From assembly GCA_027575765.1 (NCBI GenBank), contig JANBPT010000925.1:1-19041 (forward strand): 19,041 nt of DNA. Direction: 5' to 3'. Of the stretch, positions 9,201-16,623 are shown in pieces. A model generated the notes under the pieces. It had not been told where the DNA came from. It saw nothing but the letters and a program-made list of their open reading frames with translations, and did not search any database. Every line of letters starts with the position of its first letter. Position 1 is the first letter of the stretch. The position numbers and the translations under genes are program-made. The stretch is from Tieghemiomyces parasiticus. Taxonomy: Eukaryota > Kickxellomycota > Dimargaritomycetes > Dimargaritales > Dimargaritaceae.

Positions 9201-9730
9201 GTATCGGCGGCACAGGTATCGGCCATAATACGTTTGGCCCGACGAGTACTGTCATTGCCAACAGTCATCGCTACGTCAACCGTGAGTCCCTATGGCACCT
9301 CGAACAACTCTGCCTCCGTCTCGAACGTCTCTCCAAGTTTTTCGTCCACCGGGGCACCCCTTATACGCCGTTCCGGTTCGGACCCGGTAGTACGGTCAGT
9401 GACATGGACTATCTCGTCGTCGCCGACAACCTTCTCACCCGCGTGGAGAATGCGGCCCGTAGCCTCTACCTGGAACAATTGCGCGATGTGACCACCGTAC
9501 TCGAAGAGGTCCCCGCGGTGTTTTCGCAGCAACCCGAGTACCTCAAGGCCGCTATCGATTTGTTTATGAATCTCGTCCAGGCGGACCCCGGCAAGTTTAT
9601 CCGGGACTTTGGACCGGGGGAAACGGTCCAGGTCGTCGAGGAACCCGCCCATGAAGGGCTTGACACCGGTGAACAAGACGACGAAGAGGAGGAAGGGGAA
9701 GGGTGGAGCGAGTGCGACGGTGTAGATTAG
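3299..9730 (+). CDS. CYR1: Adenylate cyclase, fungal Cyr1/Cdc35 type (2143 aa, uninterrupted)
   Basis: It makes cAMP from ATP downstream of Ras and G-alpha. I start at the ATG at 3299 in GCCGCTATGG; the same frame runs open to 3218 but has no earlier ATG. In order: a disordered Pro/Ser-rich N-terminus with a basic FFKRKKNR cluster near 220; a G-alpha-binding-like motif (DMDGIVNM) near 276-290; a Ras-association domain at about 431-530; leucine-rich repeats at about 550-1184, broken by a Ser/Ala-rich insert at 908-1006; a PP2C-like domain at about 1218-1460; and a class III cyclase domain at about 1527-1785. A helical C-terminal region at about 1990-2105 corresponds to the part that binds CAP/Srv2 in yeast, and an acidic tail follows. 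The cyclase residues are intact: metal ligands Asp1535 (FTDIKSST) and Asp1578 (EGDAF), adenine-selecting Lys1574 and Asp1656, and the transition-state pair Asn1663 and Arg1667 (NRSARI). The PP2C-like part lacks several metal ligands. There are no introns, unlike the neighbours. The assignment is very secure. Confidence 0.97.
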   Translation: MDESNHRNTRFYQDAPLPAVPGGASQPPRPPAGTPPLAARPSREALRNNLTNTPPQRTPLHQTLHPTFFASPSPGTSASGRSVPRTTRSTQQTPVPMRPVGMRPVGPPATGPPRQPSHPPSRHFAPNRSQQALLGDPVSGHVSPRSSNDSYAGPRGTSLGGSPVRTPLPSQPNLYTYTLDTSPPTRHNPGTLPGGPVPFPPAPPSPTKDRKKGFHFFKRKKNRDQDQPPPRQPPFREKRSGSDGGNGSWGLGHLVASLSRPPTDTPGGANGDLRLDTNVDDMDGIVNMEKAASLKDFGENYHYSRRGSQQRSLYEDQSDRDSLYEAHRIQPGLPVARSSLSLSGQPPAVPAPTPDATNTSPHLPPLPNQLPSGSQSAALTSSRPGGDVESPEVWAPPDSWAVLPDEETRPARELGEEDYSDDEGDVEDDGTPYYLRIYRKDTTFCTVACRLNTVSADIIQMAAKKFYMDDVDKYCLYVKKANSAERTVGANERPVLLLRRYMELMGYTREDNLSAHMREDNTYFCQFTLIEAAIPSVSAELDHIIHSPKQIDLKAVRLQTIPVSLYHEPSKIMYLNLSKNLKIDLPSDFTQLCTNLRELRLATCQYRRVPAGVHLISSLMYLDLSGNELKDLDSSRLEDLRNLQHLLVRNNRLVRLPPGFARFRSLKHLTLSNNNFAEFPAVLCEVRTLTQLDLSFNFIPTVPEAIGQLSELRNLSLLCNRLTGALPATFRRLRRLEKLDLRRNHIQDIQVLSNLPRLQGLFCDHNALSRLEGDFQALKNVSLAKSYLTSFSLRDAAASLVHLKLSHCQLAELPADLFVHLPALRHLEINNNHLTALPRSLGRLNHLAYLSCTNNNLSTLPVDVAHLPNLEVLDVHSNNLKALCAEIWLAPRLRKLNLSSNLLEFFPHPSQAERSRSAAAALPSATAASYRKGSLDETNGTDGSQGAVAQAQPLTSTAAGPGPKDEANVLPSPVARSQSNFAGDGEGTTNISHVSRQSLAGTAPALCRNLRDLRLGGNFFNEELFHPLAYLEGLRILNLSFNEQIYEVPAGSFCHHANLVELYLSGTQIATLPGEDMVYLRSLRVLHVNANKLQTLPAELGKIGRLAVLDAGSNMLRYNISNWPYDWNWNWNLDLQYLNLSNNKRLEIKRSHIDMAPNKHNRDLANFGALTNLRVLGLMDVTMVVSPPDQTPSRRIRTSASMVDSIHYGMADMLEPDKNLTLWDFVIPRFRGAVDEALFGLFDSHSSGSAGGSRLFEHMNDKAPTVLKAEMDKLGPQESPRTALRRAFLALNKQLSTLNADGDHKLGASALVAYFIGTTVYLANVGNILAVVSRKGTAQLVATKHTPADAAEVTRIRSAGGYISQEGLVQGELEVTRSFGYFHLLPYVNANPSIEALEVSEEDEFIIIASRGLWEHMSYQMAVDVARTQRHDVNLAAQKLRDYAISYGADRSLMVMVLGLRELFGRSSALRNRSVRSRALPTNWGKFSLGDFKDEAPAGRLRRGAKEELPADSTLARLDREVEPPTGELALVFTDIKSSTALWETIPIAMRSAIRVHNSIMRRLLRTIGGYEVKTEGDAFMVSFPTVASALHWCLSVQLQLLRADWPQEILDSPDGKEVYSPSDPTQLVYRGLWVRMGVHWGRPVCEEDPITRRMDYFGPMVNRSARICNAADGGQIYVSQDVVNEIITIKEMLDSDANFITTPGGKVPVQGSHSSSAASATSVAALAASAAHDGGNPVNLEQLAKDIQALKKLGLNIVHIGEHRLKGLEFPETLALAYPKDLAGRLELQRLKESAAAAAAEANTASATTSAATTPQVDSPAEMGSSSTTTTTAAIAAASIPATPPQPSRETSLGSSLTPATMVASSATTPVRGGSTTASPALNASRDPMDLVPITEFPHPSPPSGPRIIVRPPATERRGSIPSNHGSPDLTAFRLSAAAAPINPLPLGRSLSNYQIAPPPPGTVAGGIGGTGIGHNTFGPTSTVIANSHRYVNRESLWHLEQLCLRLERLSKFFVHRGTPYTPFRFGPGSTVSDMDYLVVADNLLTRVENAARSLYLEQLRDVTTVLEEVPAVFSQQPEYLKAAIDLFMNLVQADPGKFIRDFGPGETVQVVEEPAHEGLDTGEQDDEEEEGEGWSECDGVD

Positions 9731-10023
9731 ACCCGGATGTGGGCCTGCTCAGATTTTGCGCTGTCGCGCTGATACACTTTGGACTCCCAACCACCCTTAT
9801 ACCTGTTATAAACGAGATCCATGGCCCGTCTGGCCCTATCGATAACTGTATCTATTTAATTTTTCAAAAAACCTGATACTCCCATATTTACCATTTAATT
9901 AACCAGCATTTAAGAAGCATCGGCAGCATATTAAGCTAGTAATGGTATGAGGTGGTGCTGTGTGAGAGGAGGAGAGAGAGAGAGGGGGGGGGATACATGT
10001 ACAATTGGATGGCAAACGCCTTT
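9731..10023. other. Convergent 3' region between adenylate cyclase and TPR-RS gene
   Basis: The two genes end 293 nt apart, facing each other. The stretch is A+T-rich, with TTATAAA near 9805, a TTAATTAA palindrome near 9896-9903 (ATTAAA on the minus strand), and a purine tract (GA repeats then a G run) at about 9964-9992. It most likely holds both 3' UTRs and poly(A) sites. No gene is visible. Confidence 0.55.
9964..9992. repeat. GA/CT microsatellite followed by a G run, in the 3' UTR of the TPR-RS gene
   Basis: The + strand reads GAGAGGAGGAG then alternating GA and a run of about nine G. In the sense of the minus-strand gene it is C-run plus (CT)n, lying about 30-60 nt after its stop codon. 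A similar (CT)n lies in that gene's second intron. Confidence 0.8.
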
Positions 10024-11646
10024 TTAGTGCAGAGTCGGACGGCGATGCTGATCATCGTGTCGGCTAGGCCGAATTGACTCACGATGAGCATGACGTTTCC
10101 GCCGGGACCGAGATCGAGACCGAGAGCGCGGCCGGCGACGTGACCGTGACCTGGAACGAGAGCACGGCTGGCGGCGTGACCGTGAGCGGGACTTGGGCCG
10201 AGCATAACGGGAACGCGTTGATCGGGATGCATGGCGTTCAGAAACTTCCCGGCGAGGATAAGGTGGCGATGGCGACCGTGACCGTGAGCGCCGACGGTGA
10301 CGATGGCTATGACGACTGCTCCGCCGTTTATCATGACATTCAGCCTTTTGCGTCATTGGTGGCAACTCTGGACTTCGCAAGGCCCTGCTGGTGCTTGGCG
10401 AACCTTCAGCCGACTTTCCCGGTGCGCCAGGCGACGCTGCCGACTTATCCTTTTTATCCATATCTTTTTCCTTCGCCGCCATCCTGGTCGTAGTATCAAA
10501 CACCAGATCCCGCCACACCAGCGCTTTGCCCAATTGGCGCGCGCTGGCGTAACGAGGATCGACCGGCAGCTTGGCCAGAAACTGCTGGGCTAGTGCTTTG
10601 GCTGCGACGTGGTTACTGTCATGTCGGAGGATGGCTTCGAGATCCCTGAATGCGAGTTCGTACTGGCCCGTGTCGAATTGGAGGCGTGCCCGGAGGAGGT
10701 GAGCGGCGGTAGCTTGGTGGTTATTACTACTGGGCCACTGCAGGACCCGGTTAATAGTGGCGAGGGCAGCTGGGAAATCGCCTTGGAGGTGGTGGGTTTG
10801 GGCCTGTTCCAGGCTGTCGGAGGATATAAATGACCCGGTCGGACGGGAAGTCAAGGGGGGTTGATGGGAGAGAGAGAGAGAGAGAGGAGTGGCTTAGACG
10901 TCGGAGGACGATGAAGCGGGGTCTGGCGGTTCAGACACCTGTCAAAAATGTATCCCGCTTAGCCGACTCCCCTTTCTGCTGTTGGCAACAACTAATGACT
11001 GCTTACCTGGCCCGGATGCGTTCCTCGTTGTACTTCCGGCGTAATTCAAGGTAAGTGGGACAGTCGGTTGGCCGTCGCCACGCCTCAGGATTAAGGAAAC
11101 TGAGGTACTCATTGAGGTCGTAGTTGAGGACGGTACTTTTAAGATAAGCCGGGCTGCGCGTGGCCTCCACCTTCTCGCTGAGTTCAACCAGGTACCTGGT
11201 AGGGAGTGTGTGGTTGGTAGACTCGGGCACCCATACTGCTGGGAGGCAAAATGGACGGTCACAGATCGATGAGAATTAAACGGGTTGGAAATCGTCAACT
11301 AGCGTTGTCAGAAGGTCCGTGCACAACCGGATACTACTAACGGTAAGGAAAGGGAAACGAGAACTGCCGTATCCCGTGGAGTCAGAGCAGTACTGGTCGC
11401 TAGTTCAAACCTCTTGACTCGCTAGGTCGATCGAAGTGCTTACGCGCTAGTCTACCTACCAGGGTCAAGGCTACAAACGCGATCGTCAGTAGAGCGTCTA
11501 GAGAGACCTGGCGACTGCGATCGAGGCGGGTAGTCACAGGCTACCTTCTTTCGAACAAGGGTTAGGAATCCTTTACTCGCGAAAACGGCCGGCAGCGCGA
11601 TGGTAGTGTCTGGCTGGGTAGGGTCGGCATGGGTTGCACCACCCAT
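10024..11646 (-). CDS. TPR and arginine/serine-rich (RS) protein, spliced, three exons, about 363 aa
   Basis: Proposed exons: 11646-11577, 11238-11007 and 10813-10024. The last junction is well supported: GCCAG/GTAAGC at 11007/11006 joins GACAG/CCTGG at 10814/10813 in phase. The first exon is provisional; its GTAAAG donor and the CAG acceptors at 11239/11236 fit the phase, and the ATG is at 11646-11644. Residues about 25-100 hold a hydrophilic region with NYDLNEYLSFLNPEAWRRP; 101-183 look like two or three TPR helix pairs (HLQGDFPAALATINRVL; DTGQYELAFRDLEAIL). After a Lys/Asp-rich linker, about 263-345 is a run of SR/RS dipeptides typical of splicing-associated nuclear proteins. TPR followed by an RS tail recalls metazoan TTC14, but I see no S1 domain, so I do not assign that name. 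Its likely place is nuclear speckles; the function is inferred from composition only. It is divergent from the SCOC-like gene and convergent with the cyclase. Confidence 0.6.
10866..10889. repeat. (CT)n microsatellite inside intron 2 of the TPR-RS gene
   Basis: Alternating GA on the + strand (CT in the sense of the gene) forms a pyrimidine tract about 55-75 nt upstream of the chosen acceptor at 10814. It may serve as or extend a polypyrimidine tract. If retained in the mRNA it would encode a Ser-Leu repeat and then a stop. Confidence 0.8.
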
Positions 11647-12081
11647 CCTGGACACAGGGGAGTGGAATGCAGGGCGGGGAACAGAGGCGGCGCTAGAAGA
11701 GTACAGGATACTGGCCGAACGATCGAGTTAGACGCGGGCGGCCACGGCGCATAGGTATGCAAATCAAGATGCGCTGCAAGAATGGTAACGGTGGAGAGGG
11801 TCCGGTTGGCCTCGCTTGTAACCTCGGGTAATCTGGTGCTGGGCGGAGAATGGGACACCGAGGGGTCAAACACAGCTCAACTGTCGGGTCTGGCCTGGAC
11901 TTTATGGCAGTCCTATCCCGCACGGTGGCCCGCGCTTGGCCTGGAAATCGCGCTCCATACTAGAATGTCTTCTAGCTAAGCGGTTCGACTTTTTCCCCCT
12001 CCCCCCACCATCCCATTCTATCTGTCGAAGTGCCGCATTGTTTTGCACATTCAACCCAACGCCACCTCGCATCCACCGACA
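11647..12081. promoter_or_regulatory. Shared divergent promoter region (TPR-RS gene on minus, SCOC-like gene on plus)
   Basis: About 435 nt separate the two proposed start codons. On the SCOC side the leader is C+T-rich with a C run and CATCCCAT at 12009-12016, 66 nt before the ATG. The minus-strand boundary is less certain because the first exon of the TPR-RS gene is provisional; a further upstream exon (for example near the minus-strand ATG at 11958) cannot be excluded. Confidence 0.4.
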
Positions 12082-12732
12082 ATGCATCCCGAGAATGACG
12101 GCTCAAACAGCAGCACGAGCGCCGCTGAGAGTCGCATTCGCCAGCTTGGTCGGCTGTCCAAAGCCGAGCTGCTACAGTAAGTCGTGGCTGAGAAACTGGG
12201 AGGCCAGGGGCGACTCCTTGTCTCCACAACTGTTGCTACTAGACAGACCTTAAGGTACGAGCGCGGTACCCTTTACACGCATCGTAGCCCCGTGAACAGT
12301 GGCGTTGGTCGCTTCGCACATAACTAATGATGCGCCATTTACTCGACTCCGCCGGTACGCATATCTTTGACAGAAGGGCCGTCGACCTGCAGAGCGACAT
12401 TCAAGGTGAGGATGCCATGGGGGTCCCAAGGCCAGCAGGGTACCCTGGCTAGCGCCGCATATGGGCGGTAGTGAAGCGGTTGTCCAGGATGGGACCGAGA
12501 TGCATGACCTAGGTTGCAGTTTAGACGCACTGCAGCTCACCCATGCGGCCGAAATTCCGATCTGGCTAACTAATTATTATTATTTTTTGGTTTCACTGCG
12601 ACGCCACCCATACCTTTAGATCTGCTGACCGGTCTCAGCTCGGCTCAGCAGGAATACGAGGCACTCGACTACGAGAACAAGTCCCTTGAGGACCGCCTGC
12701 ACCGGACTTTGTCAGCCGAAGCCCGCAAGTAG
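12082..12732 (+). CDS. SCOC/Slo1-like short coiled-coil protein, three exons, 79 aa
   Basis: Exons 12082-12176 (95 nt), 12374-12405 (32 nt) and 12620-12732 (113 nt) join in phase to 240 nt ending in TAG. The donors are CA/GTAAGT and AG/GTGAGG; the acceptors are TTTGACAG and CTTTAG; branch-like TAACTAAT and CTAACTAA lie upstream of the acceptors. None of the exons gives a sizeable open frame alone. After a Ser-rich N-terminus (1-16), residues about 27-72 form one amphipathic coiled coil. This segment can be laid on human SCOC without gaps over about 44 residues (LLQRAVDLQSDIQDL here; ENKSL against ENQVL near the end). SCOC and yeast Slo1 bind Arl1/Arl3-type GTPases at the Golgi, and SCOC also takes part in autophagy control; that role is inferred for this protein. 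An unrelated short coiled coil remains possible, but the gene model itself is strong. Confidence 0.75.
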
Positions 12733-13747
12733 CGGCGGTTGCCTAGTGAGCCAACCGAGTCTCAGAAGTAAAAACGCAATCTAAATAGTCAGGGCAGTTC
12801 GACCTGGGATTGGACAAGTCGTTCTCGCCACAGCTGTAGAAAGCAACTAGCAGTGCTGGCAATGGGAGGCGCAATGGGAGATCAGGCCATTTCGCTGCTG
12901 TCGGGTCTTCTGACCGCTCGGGTGGCACAGATGATGATAAACCGGCACCGAATGCCCGTATACTTCCGCCTCAGCAATCATAGTCTATAAGAGGGGGAGG
13001 GTGACGGGTGGGTTTGGGGACGGAGCAATAGGGGGAAACGGTGCTAACCCGACTGGGGGGATAGTGGGAAGCATGGCCGGGGATGTGTGTAGCAAGCGAG
13101 GATGTCCTGTGGAGCAGGAGAAGGCGGCAGCCATTGGTTCTATCACATGCAGTCGGCCCAATTATGCGCACGTTAACCGCAGGACCCTACCGTCCTATTA
13201 ACCAGCGCGGTGGCTATGGGCTGAAACTCGAGAGCACATAGGGGGAGTACAATCATCTCGCCGGGCCTCTAGGTGAGGCACTGCACGGCATACCCTCCCC
13301 GTATTCCTCGACAGCACGTCTCCTTGTCTTAGAAGGTGCCATGCCGCACGGATTTAGCTGAATAAAGCGTATCCAAACCGTCGCTGGCCGACTTGCTGTT
13401 GACCAGAGGTCATGCTCATTTGCGACCAGCCCTTCCTTTCTTCACTTGTAATACCATGCATGCTGGACGCATCCCACGCATCCCATACCCCGCTATAGCT
13501 CTCGTTCTCGGCGCCTCGCGTCCCGTCGTTTAGTCTCTCATTGCCAACTCGCTCTTCACTCGCGCATCTCTACCACCTCGCCTTACCTCGTCTTGCCTGT
13601 TCCCAATACACCAGGACTTGTACGACCATAGCGCTAGTAATCGCTCCGCGCCGCCCCACCTTGACACCCGCGACGTTTAGACGTTGTACAACCCGTCGCG
13701 CTCTGGTTTCTCCTCTTCCGCCCTTGTCCCCTCACCCGAAGGCAAAG
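12733..13747. other. Intergenic region between the SCOC-like gene and the lipase gene
   Basis: No convincing gene is seen. The segment 12733-13400 should contain the 3' UTR of the SCOC-like gene; an AATAAA occurs near 13361-13366. A Gly-rich frame at 13001-13201 (+) starts at GTG right after a stop and has no recognisable domain. From about 13430 the + strand becomes pyrimidine-rich with paired CATCCCAC/CATCCCAT elements at 13470-13486, which fits the lipase promoter or transcription start. Confidence 0.45.
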
Positions 13748-13983
13748 GTGATATTAGAAACGACCCTTCTTCCCTCCCCACCGCTTTTCGTCTTCGCCTG
13801 GACTAGGCTGCCTACTACCCACCCTTATAAAAACGGCAGACACCGCCACCTTCGTGCGGGTATATACCCCGTTTTACTTCTCGGCACCGCGTCCGCCCTA
13901 CCTTCTTATCACCTGCTATACCAATAGGTGGTCCCTTCAATACGTCTACTTCAGACCCTCTCCACGTTTTTTTTTTATTTCAG
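13748..13983 (+). other. Possible 5' UTR intron of the lipase gene
   Basis: A strong acceptor (a run of T, then ATTTCAG) ends at 13983, 62 nt before the lipase ATG. Because the protein starts naturally at 14046, an acceptor this strong upstream suggests an intron in the leader. A candidate donor CAAAG/GTGATA at 13747/13748 would give a 236-nt intron, close to the others here, but other donors are possible. The acceptor is the better supported half. Confidence 0.3.
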
Positions 13984-14045
13984 GCCGTTCAGTCCGCCGA
14001 TCCCTCTAGACGTCTACCGAGCCTGTTGGCTATCTAACCGCCGCC

Positions 14046-16399
14046 ATGTTCCGTATCCCTATCTTGGGGCGGCTCTCCTTCATGGAGTACCAGTCCCTGG
14101 TTCTGACAGCCATCTTCATTTTGGTCGAACGTATCATTAGCTTCTTTATCTTTTTCATCCCCGTGAAGCGCATCTCCCGGATGCTATCTAGGCTCACCGA
14201 AAAGTAAGTAGTCAGGGTCCCGCTTTCCCCACCCCCGAGACTTCCGAGGCGGAGCGAACCGTGACTATTATTGCTCCACAGGATCAAATTCACTGTTAGT
14301 TCCTCAGGCACACACCCCTGGCCGAGATTAAGTGGTCTATCTTTTTCCTTACTGACTAACCTTCTCCCCTCACCTACCCTCCTCCGCTACACAACGACTC
14401 CCCGCCTCCCCGCCTTCAGTCACCTCCACGAGGAGGAGCCTAAACACCCGCTGGTGGAAATGTCCTGCTTCAACGACATGGTTGAGTACTGGGGGTATGC
14501 CATGGAGGAGCACACAGTTGTCACCCGTGACGGCTACGTTCTTGGTATTCATCGCCTCCCCGGCCGTCCTAACGAGGCCACCGAGGGCCCTAACCGGCCC
14601 AAGCAACCTGTCGTCCTGCTATGGCACGGTTTCATGATGTCATCCGAAGTCTTCATGTGTGTCCCTGATAAGGCCAATGTTCTGCCGCTGCTGCTAGCTG
14701 ACGCAGGGTAAGTCTTCAAAAATTGTGGCGAGCAAGTGTGTGCGCCCAGCCGGTCATTGTGACGTTTTAAACGGGGGGGAGTGTAACTTCAGCTGCTGAG
14801 CCCAAAGTCGGCCAGTCCTCACCCGTTTGCGTCCCCACCAGGACGCCTGCCATAAACAACCACGGAGACGGGGCCGCGGGCCCCCGAACCCACCCCTACT
14901 CGATGCCTAGCTGGGCCCTGGGTAAATATGTGGCACTAGGCAACAGGGTACTCGTCCCCTGAGATTGCATCACGCCGTTCGATTCGATCGGGCCGAATGG
15001 GGTAGTATAGGCACATTCTGCCCAATCAGCTTATTGGCTCATTGCGTCACGGCCTGCACGTCTTTCCTTTTCGAAGGAAAGGCATATCCGTGCACGGACA
15101 ATGTTACGCCTGCAGGACCTATTGGCCAACCCTCCCTTCAAATACAGTGTTCCCCTAACTAACCACCCTTCCCCCGCCCTTACATCATTACATTCCACCT
15201 CCGCCTAGCTACGACGTCTGGTTGGGCAACTCCCGCGGTAATAAGTACTCCTACCGGCACCTCACACGGCGGACATGGCAGAACAAGTTCTGGGACTTCT
15301 CGTTGGACGAACTGGCCATGTTCGACGTGCCTGATACTGTCGACTATATCCTAGCCGCCACGGGAGTCTCGCAGTTAGCCTATGTGGGCTTCTCTCAGGG
15401 AACGTGCCAAATGTTCTGCTCTCTATCTTCAAACGTGACCCTGAACCGCAAGGTCTCCGTCTTCGTGGCGCTAGCCCCAGCCACCACGCCCCGTGGTTTC
15501 GACAGCGACGTGGTGAATGCCATGATCAAGACTTCCCCACAGGTACTCTATCTTCTCCTGGGCCGCCGGGAGGCACTGACCATCGCTCTGACGTGGCAGG
15601 ACCTTCTACCCGTCGAGTGGTACGTGGGCCTCCTGGATGTGTGCCTCGACTTCCTCTTTGGGTGGAAGACCCGCAACATCAGCCAGGCCGCCAAGACGGT
15701 GTGCTATAAGCACCTCTATTCGTTCTCCAGCGTGAAGACCATCGTCCATTGGATGCAGATCATCCGTACCGGCAAATTGCAGTTCTACGATGAGCTCCCC
15801 GTGGGACCTAGTACTATGTTGCGATCGGGTCATATCTGCCACCGTTACCTCACCCGCCAGATCCAGACCCGTATTGCTCTATTCCACGGCGGCCAGGACT
15901 CATTATCCAGTGCTAAACAGCTGATTGGCAAGGAACTGCGCTCTCCCGTCCACATCAAGGAGATTCCTCACTATGAGCATCTGGGTAAGTTACGCCTGCA
16001 TAGCATCGCCTATAGGCACGTACCTCCGTCCGTCGAAGGACGGGTTCAACCACACTGGCATTGGGGCAACGGCTAACCAGACTTTTGCTACTCCCTTTTC
16101 CGTCGTTGCTACCCTACTTTCACTTGCGACGTCATGAATTATAATACACAGACTTCCTCTGGGCCGACGACCTGCGCGAAACGGTTCTAAACGATGTCAT
16201 GTACGTTCTTAAGAAATTTGGCTCTGACACGGGTAACGCCGCGCCCCAGGACGATGCCATTGACCTTGACACCCCGCGGCCAGAGCGGGTGGATGGACAG
16301 AACCAAGACCAGTGCCCCGTTATCAGCAAGCCCATTCCCAACGCCCACGATCCTAGCCAAATCGACCATTGTCCGGAACTTAACGGAACCGTGTCCTAA
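14046..16399 (+). CDS. Membrane-anchored sterol ester/triacylglycerol lipase, Tgl1/Yeh family, four exons, 489 aa
   Basis: It hydrolyses steryl esters or triacylglycerols, in yeast relatives at lipid droplets or membranes. Exons 14046-14203, 14420-14707, 15209-15984 and 16152-16399 total 1470 nt in phase; all introns are GT-AG, with GACTAACC and CTAACTAACC branch-like sites. The start GCCGCCATG gives MFRIPILGRLS, matching the beginning of yeast Tgl1. Residues about 18-40 form a membrane segment. The alpha/beta-hydrolase fold follows: the lipase N-terminal region with VVTRDGYVLGIHRLP at about 86-100, oxyanion HGF at 122-124, GNSRGNKYS at 155-163, FWDFSLDE at 176-183, nucleophile Ser211 in GFSQG, Asp379 in GGQD, and His406 in YEHLD split across the last intron. 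The triad is complete, so the enzyme should be active. The last 60 or so residues are a hydrophilic tail. It could equally be called TGL1-, YEH1- or YEH2-like. Confidence 0.93.
14708..15208 (+). other. Second intron of the lipase gene, unusually long (501 nt)
   Basis: The donor GG/GTAAGT and acceptor CCGCCTAG/CTACGAC are joined in phase at Gly149 (LADAG-YDVW). A branch-like CCCTAACTAACC lies about 50 nt upstream of the acceptor. The protein alignment to Tgl1 is continuous across the junction, so no exon is missing. Part of it is open in one frame (14965-15162) without an ATG and without similarity I recognise. Confidence 0.85.
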
Positions 16400-16617
16400 T
16401 AAGATGTATCCGTGCGGAGTGTCTCTGTATAGCTTTCGTCTTTTTCTTTACAGGTTCACCACAGAAGAATCAATTATATCCAAACCATTAAATTACGAGG
16501 TTGTTTACCATGTGTAGGACGCTAAGCGGGTCTGCCACCACGTTTGTCAAAAAGCATGAGCTTCGAATCCCCCGTGAATGCCCAACTAAATATTATCCTT
16601 TTCTAGGGGTCCTATGA

Positions 16618-16623
16618 AATAAA
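16618..16623 (+). promoter_or_regulatory. Candidate poly(A) signal AATAAA of the lipase gene
   Basis: AATAAA in GAAATAAAGC lies about 220 nt after the lipase stop codon, at the point where the sequence turns A+T-rich. No nearer canonical signal was seen. Confidence 0.45.

Noticed and set aside
10024..10854. TPR-RS protein as a single-exon gene starting at 10854
   Set aside because: The start would be TTG, with a stop just upstream; the in-phase splice from 11007 to 10813 joins it to a coding-looking exon.
13541..13927. 128-codon plus-strand frame upstream of the lipase
   Set aside because: It begins at TTG, has Thr/Pro/Leu/Arg composition typical of translated C+T-rich leader DNA, and lies in the promoter/5' UTR zone.
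14282..14294. A 13-nt micro-exon in the lipase gene between a CCACAG acceptor and a GTTAGT donor
   Set aside because: Joining it to the next exon at 14420 breaks the frame; the direct splice 14203 to 14420 is in phase and gives an intron of the usual size.
16550..16590. Second tRNA-like T-loop word (CTTCGAATCCC)
   Set aside because: Flanking bases do not form the T-stem and no cloverleaf can be drawn.
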